Assembly (NCBI GenBank): GCA_024741835.1
Contig: JAENRP010000055.1
Span: 114,138 to 178,137 of the forward strand
DNA from: Diplocarpon mali
Lineage: Eukaryota > Ascomycota > Leotiomycetes > Helotiales > Drepanopezizaceae
Direction: 5' to 3'
Length of the DNA: 64,000 nt
Under the pieces are notes generated by a model. It searched no databases. It was not told the origin of the DNA and saw only the letters and a list, made by a program, of their open reading frames with translations. Below, piece by piece: positions 12,436 through 22,944 of this stretch. The position numbers and the translations under genes are program-made. Every line of letters starts with the position of its first letter. Position 1 is the first letter of the stretch.

Positions 12436-13851
12436 TAAACCGCAACCATAAAAGTCCACAATAGACGAGCAGGCTTTTCGTCTGAGGTTTGAAAGTGTGG
12501 CTGATGGTAGGGACGAGCTTCAGAGGATCTACCAGGACTCTCTAGTAGACTTTGAGATTCAGGGCCTCATGGATCGCGGCAAGTCGCCAGCAATCGACGA
12601 TACCGATATCGAAGATGGGCACATGACGCCCCCTCGAGCGTCTACGTTTCACGTCCTGGTCGCAACAAGTCCGCCTACGCAGGCTTCGCACCAAGCCCTT
12701 CCTCCTGTTGGCCCGTAAAAGACTTGTCATGATAGGCTCGTTGCAGCACACGCTGCATCAGTCGACTCGCTGATCCGAGCTGCTCTTGACCTGCCTAGTA
12801 TGCCGTACCATGTATGGGTCAAGAAAAAGAAGGACGACACCCAGGTTGGGAGCAATGATGTCACCTGCGCCCTTGATCTGATGATGTTTGGTACTGATGA
12901 ATCGGTCTTGAAGCACTTCGTGTGAGGAGACCTTGCTCGGGCTGAGTCCGAGGATCCAACAGTGCACTTTGCACTGTTTAGTCCTCAAACTGAAAATTAG
13001 CGGCCCAGTACTTACTCCCAGCATCTCTTCGACGACAAGGGCGTTTCTCCGACAGATGAGGCTCTTCTCGAGGCCTTGGAAGACATCGACCCATACACTG
13101 AAGGCCTCGGTAACGTATCCAAGATGTTAAGCGGCCTTAACCACAGTATCAGCACCGCCATCTACATTCCTCAAACAGACCGGCAGAGGCAGCGATCTGA
13201 TAGCGGGGAGCGGAGGTATGGAACATCTTGAGCAGCCACTTGTGGAGTTAGGGTTCGCCACGTGGCCGACCAATAGGCTCCCCCAGCACAAAGAGCACCA
13301 AAGCTCCGGCTACCTGATGAACCTGGTGGAGGCGGTCCTGCGGGTGAGGCTATCGGGGCAGGCATCGTAGGTAGCAGTTATTCTCGCTGCACATCTTGCA
13401 GGTCTCGCATGCCATGTTCGCCGAGGTCCTCCTCACATGCATCGGGCTTGGGCACACCGCCAGTGGAGGCTTCTCATGTCAACAGGCCGGAATCAGTCAT
13501 TCTGTGGCTGATGATGGCGTCTTTAATGGGTATTATGCGAGGATGCAGCATTCGCTCTACAAGAAAACGATCTTTCAGGAACGAATGGAAAAGCAAGTAG
13601 AATATTTGCGTAATGTGGCTGCCGTCCATGAGGATATAATCATGACGGTGGACACATTCAGAGAGCTGGGCGATCAGCTGGAAGAGCAGTTCTCCCGGCT
13701 GCACGCTGTTCCTACGGAGATGCAAGAGCTCGCGGAAGAGGAGGCCAAAACAATGACGCTGATCAGCAACCTGGAGGCTCTGATGGACTTGGGAGACGAG
13801 GAGTGGTCCGAGGATGAAGAGGGAGAGTTCTCATTTAGTTGCTAGCTTATC
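12436..13851 (+). pseudogene. decayed protein-coding gene of unknown function
   Basis: One frame reads with coding-like composition from about 12440 to 13228. It is broken by TAA at 12716, TGA at 12923 and TAG at 12998, and ends at TGA 13229. Each stop is one C-to-T change from CAA, CGA or CAG. A second open segment (13396-13845) encodes a charged, probably coiled-coil C-terminus (QVEYLRNVAAVHEDI, then LEEQFSRLH) ending in an acidic tail. It is preceded by a possible intron 3' end (CTTGCAG at 13396-13402). I do not recognise the family. The pattern of stops is what repeat-induced point mutation or simple C deamination would leave. The two parts may be exons of one gene or separate remnants. 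Confidence 0.4.
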
Positions 13852-13935
13852 TAATTTCTCGTAGCATGCAATAGGCAGGCTTCAGATAACAACTTGCGAC
13901 CCCTGCGTGCATATAAGTGAAAAGAATACCGGTAC
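13852..13935. other. short spacer between two decayed genes
   Basis: Only 3' flanking sequence of the two convergent remnants; nothing else is visible. Confidence 0.3.
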
Positions 13936-14578
13936 TTAACGACAAAGAAATCCTATGTGATATTCTGATTGAGAAATGACAATCGAATGATACTCGTAAA
14001 TACACTCGACCACTCGTCGCCAGCTAGCCCTTGCAAACAGGTCCGCAGGTAGGCAAGAGATCCAGAGGTACCACATGGCATACAGCCAGGGTGAAGGCGG
14101 CTGCTCTACCAGATTATCACTAAGCTCCGTGGTTGTGATGACCCGCTTCAGTCCAAAGCTCTCAGACATGCTGCTGAGCCCAACCAGTGTTTCCATATCC
14201 CGACCTCCAAGTTGGCCGGATTGCGTGCGGCTGTGGTAAGGACTCGGGAGTATGGTCTGCATCTGATTGTCAGCCAGGTGTCGCGAGCAGTAGAATAAAC
14301 CTCACAAACTGGTCAGGAAGTAGTAGAGACTCCAGACCAGGCAATTGAGAAAGCCCAAAGAGGCCATTAATCATGCGTATCTTGTTTTGGCAGTTCATAT
14401 CAACAACTAGAGCTTGGAAATCAGGGGCATAGCGAGGCCGGTTTTTGTTCTCCAGCCGAAAGGCCCTTGACTACCAATCGGCTAAGAACTGTATCTCTAG
14501 CTTGTCTTCCCGGGATGATAGATTCGAGAACCAGCTAAAGATCCGGATACACCAGCCCCTCGGTAAATGAATACCCAT
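13936..14578 (-). pseudogene. broken gene, unknown family
   Basis: Read on the minus strand, an ATG at 14578 opens a frame (MGIHLPRGWCIRIFSWFSNL) that stays coding-like through FLAD-W, a TAG stop at about 14472, and on through LPGLESLLLPDQF. A well-formed 43-bp intron follows (14263-14305, GTGAGG, GCTGAC, AATCAG) and joins it in phase to a 108-codon second exon (from MQTILPSPYHSRT to GFLCR). Length and style recall the C-terminal part of fungal F-box-like proteins, but no diagnostic motif is visible. The single in-frame TAG (CAG to TAG) suggests inactivation. Alternatively a short second intron removes it. Confidence 0.35.
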
Positions 14579-14810
14579 TCACGGAAAGGCAGGCACAGCT
14601 CTTTGTTTACTTTTCCTCGGCTGGATCTCTCAATGCCGATGTTGACCCGCCTGATCACGAGACCGGCGCTGGAACCCTGTCACCATGACGCACCTGCGGC
14701 CGCACCTCACCGACTCTTCCTGGACACATCGGCGAAAACTTCGTGAGAGATAGCCCCGACCAGCATCGCCACCTCTTGACCTAGAGCCCTGGGAATCCCA
14801 GCAACGCAAC

Positions 14811-15316
14811 ATGCCGCTCGAAGCCTCTTCTGCGTCAGCTCCTGACGTCGAGGCTCTCCTCAGATCGAGCGCCACCGCTGCCAAACCGTGCTTCGTCGTT
14901 GTCTACGCGTCGCTCGGAGCAGACGGTATGAGCTGGTGCGGCGACTGCCGCGACGCAGAGCCGTTCGTCACCAGGAAGTTCGCAGACAGCGAGGACGTGG
15001 TCCGGATTGTGTACGCGGGACAGCGAGACGAGTGAGTCCAGCAGCAACATGCTTTCGCGAGATCGCAAGGTGGCCAGAGTGCTGAGCCAGGAGCCCAGGT
15101 GGAGGAGCGCGGACAACCAGTGGCGGCAAGCCCCCTTCTCCGTCAGATACCTGCCAACGCTCGTGAAGGTCACTGGGGATGGGGTAAGTCCACGCTGCAG
15201 GTACTTGAGGCGATTCTGACGCAGCATAGAGGTGGGAGCAGCTTGTGGAAGCCGATGTTTCCAACCAGGAGAAGCTAGATGCTTTCGTTGGCGGTGCGCA
15301 GAAGGGGGACCTGTGA
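14811..15316 (+). CDS. TXNDC17/DUF953-like thioredoxin-fold protein
   Basis: Three exons (14811-15031, 15099-15183, 15230-15316) give 130 residues. The N-terminal half carries the redox motif MSWCGDC (cysteines near residues 43 and 46), where TXNDC17 proteins have WCPDC, followed by RDAEP. Exon 2 supplies the cis-proline segment YLPTLVKV and exon 3 the closing helix (WEQLVEADV, LDAFVGG). The family reduces protein disulfides in the cytosol in animals; its fungal role is little studied. Intron 1 (15032-15098) starts GTGAGT. Intron 2 (15184-15229) is only 46 bp but has CTGAC and CATAG. This is the only intact gene inside a 10-kb stretch of decayed sequence. Confidence 0.85.
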
Positions 15317-15856
15317 GGCTATTGAGACTGTGAGGCCTACTCTGTTCGCAAGTCTCTGCTTTCCACAGGCCAGACCAGTGGCAGTCTGGCTCCAGGAACG
15401 AGAGCCAAAGGCTCAGGCTTATGATCCGTTGGCCTTGATATCCAACGATTCATTACGGAACTTTCGCTGGATTTCTCTTTCCACGTGGTACATGTTTGGA
15501 ATAGAGACCTATTGCATGGATCCCAGCCGTCCCGAATCCGATCAGCGTCTCTGACACACTATTCTGGCTCGGATTTCTACTATTCCGCAGGTTTGTCTCT
15601 TCTCAAGGGTCACATCTACATCAATATCTCGGTATAAGTAGCTCCAGGGGCTCTTCAGGTGCGTATGAAAATGCTAGTCGTGATGGGCTGGGACTCTACA
15701 GGCTCCGGTTCCGAAACAACAGAGAAGTTCTAGGTGCGAGAAGCATGATAGCTGTGAGGATCGCTGGCTACGAGTTAACAATGCGTAGAGATGTGGGATC
15801 TGCAAGAAAGACCCTTGCAACTCCAAGAGCCCTCTTCTAAATCCGAGACTGCATCA
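15317..15856. other. spacer
   Basis: No gene is supported. The segment separates the 3' ends of the thioredoxin-like gene (plus) and the AAA+ pseudogene (minus). Confidence 0.4.
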
Positions 15857-18800
15857 TCACCCAAGCTGTGAATCAGAGGCGTGATGACTCCCACCTGCGT
15901 GCGTAAGCCATCGATCCCCCGGGACAAAGACGCCCACCTCCCTCGACTTGACCGGTGCTTGCTCCTCCGCCCTCTTCCTTTTGTCCTCATGGATCCTGTT
16001 CTCCAGCTCTCTCTGCACCCTCTCCTTCTCTGCTCGGGCCTCGAGGTTCACGAACTCCGAGCCTCCTTACGCCTCCTCGACGACTCCAGAGCTGCGGCTT
16101 CGCTCTGGGCCGCCAATCTTCTAATACCAGCAGCGTCTTCCTCGGCCCTCTTCTCGGCTGCTTCTGCGGCCCGCATTGCTTCTCCGCGCTGCAATATCCT
16201 GCTCCTGGTTCTTGGCAGCCAGCGCGGCGGGCACCTTTTCTTCCTCAAGCTGGGCCCGGATTGCGTCGCAGACGCCTAGATCCAGGCCGTGCCCCCTCGG
16301 CGACAGGTCGACTAGAGAAGCAGATGGAGCGCCAGGTGGAGTGTCGTCACTCTCTGGTTGAGGTGTCCCGGCACTTGCTGGTGTGCCGGTAGCAGGGCGC
16401 GGTGGCCGGGCAGGAGGACGGGACTGAGAAGCGTCGCCAGAGGGAGGCACCGGTCCTCGTCGCCGGCCCGTATTTCGAGCCAGTTTACCCGCCAACGCAT
16501 GCTCTGCGCGGCGAAAAGCTTCAGCCGGAGACAGCGTGAGCGTCGATTTAGCAGCAAATACATGCCTAAGCATAGATTTGCCAAGGTCTGCGCATCTCTC
16601 GCGTTTCCCCACGACGGTGTCCCTGACATCGGCTCGATCAAGTCATGAAGAGACTGGTAAGCATCAGGGTCTTGCAATCCCGGAAACAAGATGTGACCCT
16701 CTTGAAGCTTTTCGTCCAGCAGCTAGACAGTGTCCCAGAGTCAGCGCCGGGAGAAGAACTTGTCTGCAAGACGACCTGGTCGTACCCAGCAAGGACGATG
16801 ATCATTTTTCCCGCATATTTTGGCTTGGTGGCAAGACCAACTATCTCGTTGATGGCCTCTGAAGCAAAATGTCCCTCTCCGAGCCTGTGAGCCTTGTCGA
16901 AAGACAGCCCTTCCCCTAGCCCCTTTTCTAGCTGCTGAAGAGTTTGGGGCTCAGTTCGTCCGGTATACCTACCGATCAAGCCCGTTACTGGACTTTCGAC
17001 GACCTCGACGTGCGAGAGCGATCCGAGATCACAGTAAACCTGCCCAGACTCTCGTGCGGTCGTTGTCTTTCGGTACCAGGAGTGCCTTTGAATATGAATT
17101 TCATCGGGATCTGCAGTCGAGGATCAAGTCCGGGGGCCTGCATTCCTCGTGCTACTCGAAGAAAGCCATCCAGCTCTTCGGTATTGCCACCACATCCGAT
17201 GACCCCCTTGAAAAACCGATGCAAGTTCGTCCCTACACTGGACGCACGATCGTAGCCCAGGTCAAAGTCTACTGGCTTAAACTGAGAGTCGACTTAACGG
17301 TCTGGCGCAGGGAGCGCGGATTATCGAACTCGATAGTTGCGCTTAGCCTTTCAGATCAGGCTCTCGACTTCGCCGCCACTACCGAAATCCAGACCGTTGC
17401 GAGCTCTCGCCACTTCATTGGCAACCGAGGTGGCTTCGTTGCTGGCTTCCAGCCTTTGTGAATCTCTATCTTCATCTCGAGAGCCTTCTGCAGCTCCGCG
17501 TCGCTCAAGTCGCCACAGCGGAAAGCGTTCGCCAGTTGGGATCGTCGGGCGAGGCCATGGTTGACGTTTTGAAACATACCTATCAACCGTCTTTATACCC
17601 ACGGAGCAGGACATAGCGAATCTCCCCGAGGATACTTCGAACTTCGGCCACCACCGTATCAATGACTCGTAAGTAGTATCAGCGACAGGAAGAAAGGCAG
17701 GAAATTTTATGCGCAGCGATTGTGAAGATGTCTGTGTTTTTACCCGAGCCTGGGCCAGTAGCTGGGTAGGGAGTGTATGCCTCATCGATGATCAAGAATT
17801 TCCAGCCGTCGTAGCCAAGATAGCCTCTGTGTCTGCCTCGCTTGCGCTGATGACATTACCAACGAAGTCAGATTGGCTCTTTACAAAAACTGATACTCTA
17901 TTAGCACGGAGACACTGGAGCTGATGATAGGCAGAAAACTACCTTCATTATTGCTCAGGAGTCCAACATCCGCAAAGATTTGTCCGTGTATTTTGGCGAC
18001 ACTATTCGTGCCAGTACCGGGAGATCCGAGGAAGACGCGATTCAATGATACCCCAATGATAGGGTTCTCCTGAAATCCTCGGCGGGAGTTCCTGGTGAGG
18101 TCTACTGGAAAACCGAGACATGCTCTCCCACCGACTTGAGCCCGTCCAGGTCTTGGAGATCCGCCCAGGCGTCGCAAGTCTCCATGGCCTTTGAGGGATC
18201 GAGACCGATGAGATCTTCCTTGTTCAGTATATAGCCATCAGCGGCCGCGGCTCCCTCTGCGTTCCCTTATAAGGCGATCTCATCTTGTCGCTCCCTCATG
18301 CGAGCGAAAGTGTCTTCGAGAGCCCGGGCGTTGCCAAACCCTTCTCAACCCCGGCCTCTTCCCCGACTGTGATTGCAACCTTCGTATAGAGTCCCTCTGG
18401 TCGGCCTTCGATCTCCATGGTTCCCTTGGTGGATTTGTTGATATTGTGCTGCAGCATCTTCAGAAGCTCCGCATCAATGTAATCCTCGAAATGTAGGGTC
18501 TGGGGCATCCTGGAAGGCAGGCCGGGCTTATGCTCACAGAACTTTTCCATCTGCGTGCGATCTCCGGCAAAAACGAAGGCTACGTGCCCTACCAGGGTTT
18601 CGATCTCAGTGAGCAGGAAATCTAGCAGCCGTCTTTCCGCCGTGGTTGTGGGTTGCGGCAAACGGATATGCTTCGTCGATACGGTAAACGCCACGTCTAA
18701 GACTTTTGGGGTGCTTTTGAACCTCGCCGATGCCACCATGGGCGAGGCATGATCCTGTGGTCTCCACGAAGCCGCCGCCGAAGAGCACTTGCAGCGACAT

Positions 18801-20228
18801 CAGGATTTTGGCGGGACACCTTGCCACTGTGGTTTATCCTGTTCTTTGTTAGTAGTGTCCTCTTTGTTGAATATGTACCCACCTGTCCTAGGAATTTCGA
18901 GGTGCACGAGCCCGAGCCGCTCCTATTGCGATCGGTGCCATGCCGGATGGAAGTTTCGACTTTTGCTTTGATCAGCAGTATCTGTGACTTGACCTCTTCC
19001 AGCTCAGCCATCTCGATGACAGCATCAATGGCCGGGTTCACGGCGTTTTCCTGGCTCTTCTGTCTCTGCCATTCCATCTTCGAGCCTGTCTTGCTGTGGC
19101 CGACCACTCGCTTGGTCTTTTCCCAGGTTTTATCGTGGGCCTGTGAGCTAGATGTGGGGGTGCGGACAGGTGCAGGAAGGGGACTCGTCTGAGATGGACT
19201 CACTGGTGCAGCGGTTGACTTCTCCCTGTCGCCGCTGGCAGTGGCCCCGGGTATGCTCGTGGTTTTGGGGTCTCTGCTTAGTCGTGTTGATCTGGGCCCA
19301 ATGTGATGGCTGGAGATTCACGCCAGGTTGCTCCAGAAGCGTGAGTGGCCGAGCCAGGGCAGTCGAAGTGCCCCCAAGACAGACCATTTGATCGCCTGGA
19401 ACCCTAATCTCCATCAAGTCCTCTAGGAATTCACCCAGTGCATGGTCTGTGAAGCAGACGACGCGGATGGCTTGGTTCGTTGTATCATGCGGGGTCTTGA
19501 CGGCTAGAGCTTCGCCCGGTGGAATTCTTGCCAGTGCCAGGGCGCCCTCGAATCAGGCTAACGGCGGGAGAAGAACAGGCACGCATCGACCTCATCTGAG
19601 CATCATCCGGTACAATGCTTGTGCGGGTACCGGACAAGCTTTTGAGATCCTCACCCTCTGGACTCTTCAGATCGTGCAGGATATCCAGAGGCTTGAAACT
19701 TGGATCTCCAAGTGGTTTCCCATCCTACCAGTAGAGCAAGTGTTCCGCAAGTGGATAACTCTTTAATATCCTGGAGACGCGGGAGAAAGGGCTCGCACGC
19801 AAAACGGCCGAGTCCAGCTGGACCAGCTTGATATTTGACCCGGATTGAAGCTCGACCAGGGCGGGCGACAGCGTCTCGCCGTCTCTAAGTTGAACTGTGA
19901 GGATGACAGGTGCGGCTGCAAGCTCGTCTTCGATTCGAATGACTGAGGGAAAGGCTACTGGCACATCATTGATGGAGAGACAAGCCATACTGCCTTGCCG
20001 GAGGATCTGACGATTCTTGATGAGATAGGCTTCTCGCTTCTGGCGATCCAGCTCCTGGAGACCGGGCAGTACGTCCTTGCACGAGGGTCTGATGGCCCGT
20101 GGATGCCGCTTCCTCTCAAAACCAAGCTCCAGCCCGTGGAACGAAAGGTCTGCCATCGTAACTCCTTTGTGACGACGGCTCGCAGAACCAACCGGGATCC
20201 TCATCTCTTCTCCAATTCCACCCCGCAT
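15857..20228 (-). pseudogene. decayed triple-AAA+ (CbxX/CfxQ, SpoVK-like) ATPase
   Basis: Fragments in one order on the minus strand match the large fungal AAA+ proteins with three CbxX/CfxQ-type modules. Module 1: linker MEWQRQKSQENAVNPAIDAV and AELEEVKSQ near 19.0 kb, then GFVETTGSCLA, YRIDEAY and LPSRMPQTLHFEDY down to 18.3 kb. Module 2: SLNRVFLGSPGTGT near 18.0 kb and the NVNHGLARR region near 17.5 kb. Module 3: IPMKFIFKGTPGT near 17.1 kb and AHRLGEGHFASEAINEIVG to IIVLAGYD near 16.8 kb. The tail (15857-16051) keeps an Arg/Glu helix and AGGSHHASD. The modules lie in different frames with many stops. All three Walker A motifs are damaged: absent in module 1, GTGTN in module 2, GTERQ in module 3. 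19725-20228 is probably the N-terminal part. Confidence 0.8.
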
Positions 20229-21214
20229 GCTGTTCCGGTCAGCATTTTCGTGGTATGATGACTGACGTGCGGTAGGTATCCTGATGATATACGAGGCTTG
20301 TAGGATATCATGCGCGAAGAACTCACCAGCCGAACCTGTCGATAGTAGATATCAGCTCGGCTTACGCTTGGAAGCAGGCTTGCGCGCCACTATACTTTCG
20401 CCCCGGCGAGTTCCAAAGGCGTTGGCGCGGCGTCCTCGGCCCCGCTTATCTTCTAGCGAATGTCAACAGCGTAAGCAGCAGGTAGCTGCAACCTCGTCGT
20501 TTTCGTATCGCTGCCTCGGCCACCAAGCCGAGATAGGATGTCGTCAACACAGTAGGCCGTGGGATATCCTCTCCGAATATGACGGGGTTTGCCCAAGAAC
20601 TTCCGCCTCCCTTTCTCGTCAGCGGGATGTTTGTTTTGTAGAGGAAGAATGAAGGATTGGAAAGGCTGTGGTTTGTGATACTCGCTGCTACGGACCTGGA
20701 ATGGGACAACGCGCGACTATATACGGTTTTCTCCGTGGACAGCTGTTTAGACGAGGCGAGAGGCGAGCAGGGTCGAGGGGATGGATGGGGGGGGTCGAGC
20801 TCGCGAAAGCTCATGTCGGAAATCCTACTTTTGAGATTGTGGGGTAGGGGTAAGAGACTTAGGGGTGGGATAGCAGAGGGATAAGGTCTAGTCGTAGTGG
20901 CGTGACCTTGATACTGACGCGGTTTGGAATAAACGCTTAGTATATGGAGAGCGCTAGGGAGTATATGAAATCTGATTTACATATCAACTACTCCTACCTA
21001 CGTTGCTCTTTTTATGTAATTAGTTAATCTCTACAACTTGGCTCAGTTGCTCTTCTGATATTTCGAGGTTGAAGACCAAGATACCGTAGTCACGTCACAT
21101 GGCCCTTATACCGAGCTATTTTATGATAAATACTAAGTATATAGACTAACGCCGGGTTCCCTGTGATGCCTGTTTTACATATTAATTCTCACCTAGTCCG
21201 CCCCGATTGTCCAT
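20229..21214. other. intergenic region
   Basis: No gene is supported. Open frames at 20284-20884 lack motifs. The right part (20900-21190) is AT-rich. Confidence 0.45.
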
Positions 21215-22849
21215 TTAATCAATCTCCATGGCATAGCTGAGCTGCTCTTCCAATGTTTCGAGTTTCAAGATCAGGATACCAACCTCATAAGGCCTCATAC
21301 CCATCGTGTGAAGAAGCCTGCCGTTCAAGATCCATTCCGATGCTCCGTACAACACCTCCACTGAGGTGGCAATTGCGGGCAGCACAAACGAGACCAGCGT
21401 ACTAATATCGCGATTTTCGCTAGCAAACGCAACCAACATCTTCCCGTCTACAATCCAGGCACTCACGTCTACTTTCGGCTGTCCTAAGACGGACGGCTTG
21501 ACCGCGTTCGCCCCGAACAGAAAGCCCCTGACAGCCTCGCTCTGGAAGACCTGCCCCAGCTTCCCGCTCCTGACGTTAATATCCGGTTTGCTCGGGTACA
21601 GCCAGTACGTCAGCCCCTTGGCGTTGTGGTTCACCGCCAACACCATCATGTTCTCGACCTCGTCGGCGGTCGGCACGTTACTCCAGTACGGATTGTCGGC
21701 GAATGCCTGGATGACCGCCCACGTCGGCTTGCTTCCTTGGCCTTGGATGTTGTCCTGGTAGCTTTGGAGGTCGTCGAGGCGGGTCGCTACGTCGGTGAGC
21801 TTCCCTACGCAATTGTCGCAACCGCAATCGCCGTACGTGGTGTTGCAGGGCGTTTCCCAGTGGGAGCACCACGTGGGGTTGATGCCGACCGGGTAGGCAT
21901 CTTCGTAAATGATGTCGGCGCCGGAGCTGTACTCGGCGTAGTGGTAGTTCTGGCAGTTCAGGGCTAGCGATACGGGGTGGTATGGGTCGAGCTCGCGAAG
22001 CTGCTTGTAGGCGCGCGACGTTGAATCGAGTGGATAGCTCCATCCGTCGGGTTCGTCGGCTGTTCGCCGAGTTAGTCATCGCAGCTGGTGGTCTCGCCGG
22101 GCCTTACCTGTATACCACATCAGCAGCGTGGTTCGATTCTTCCACTGCTCAACCTGCTGAGACAACCGAGCAGGATTCTGGAAAGCAAAGCGGAACTCGT
22201 ACACATTGAAGAGGTTGAGCTCGTCCATCTTATCCCAGTACTGAGCGAACTCGGCAACGGGGTAGGTCTGGTCTGGCAAGCCTTGGTCGGGGACGATGCT
22301 GAGAGTGTTGAACCCTTCGGAAGCATAGGCCTGGAGGTTATGGAAGCTGATGTCCGAGGGGGTGAGATGTTTCCCATCGCCGTAGCCTCCATTGGGGAAT
22401 ATGCTGTACCACCCCGACCACTGGTTGCGTGCGTTCTGAACATACAGGCCCCCGAACAGGTTGTCAATCTTGACGGCACTTCCGAAATCGCGCGAGGGCA
22501 GGACGTAGAGCTCGGTGGAAGCCGCGTAGGTCTGCTGGCCATCAGGAGAGGCGCCGCGTATCGAGACTGCATATGGTTGGAGGCGTGGTGGGAAGGACGA
22601 GAGCGAGAAACCGACTATATTGGCCGACGAGTTGACTGGAACGGAGCTGGATGCCAGGAGCGCACCAGACTCGTCGCTGAAGATGTCGAATTTCAGCTTG
22701 GTCAAGGGCTCTGAGCCAGATGTCCGGTCTTTTGGGGGCGCGTATGGCTGGCCAAAGTAATGAGAGAGGGTAGCATCGACAATGAATTCTCCCGACTGGT
22801 CACTCTCCAGGAAGATCGAGTAGCGGGGCTGCACCTTGAGGTAGAGCAT
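21215..22849 (-). CDS. glycoside-hydrolase-like protein
   Basis: Two exons (22849-22108 and 22059-21215; intron 22060-22107 with GTAAGG, GACTAAC and ACAG) give 528 residues. The first half has beta-sandwich character (VQPRYSIFLESDQSGEF, FVQ-like LFGGLYVQNARNQWSG). The second half resembles a TIM-barrel hydrolase, with LLMWYTADEPDGWSY over the splice junction, ADIIYEDAYP, a cysteine cluster CNTTYGDCGCDNC, and GLTYWLYPS near the end. The acidic residues in TADEPD and IYEDAYP are candidate catalytic positions. I recall such proteins annotated in fungi as glycoside hydrolase catalytic-core proteins; the substrate is unknown. The first ATG (22849) gives no signal peptide. The sequence upstream (TLEASFNFQCGE) looks like coding for a missing N-terminus in another frame, so the start may be frameshifted or the gene truncated. 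Confidence 0.7.
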
Positions 22850-22936
22850 CGCAGACTCTCTCCGCACTGGAAATTGAAACTGGCCTCCAGGGTCAACGGC
22901 AGCATTCCTGGACGAACATCAGCACGACTCCCGCGA

Positions 22937-22944
22937 CTTATATA
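22937..22944 (-). promoter_or_regulatory. TATA box of the glycoside-hydrolase-like gene
   Basis: TATATAAG on the minus strand lies 88 bp before the chosen ATG. This supports transcription starting close to the present start codon and leaves no room for a long secreted leader. Confidence 0.5.
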
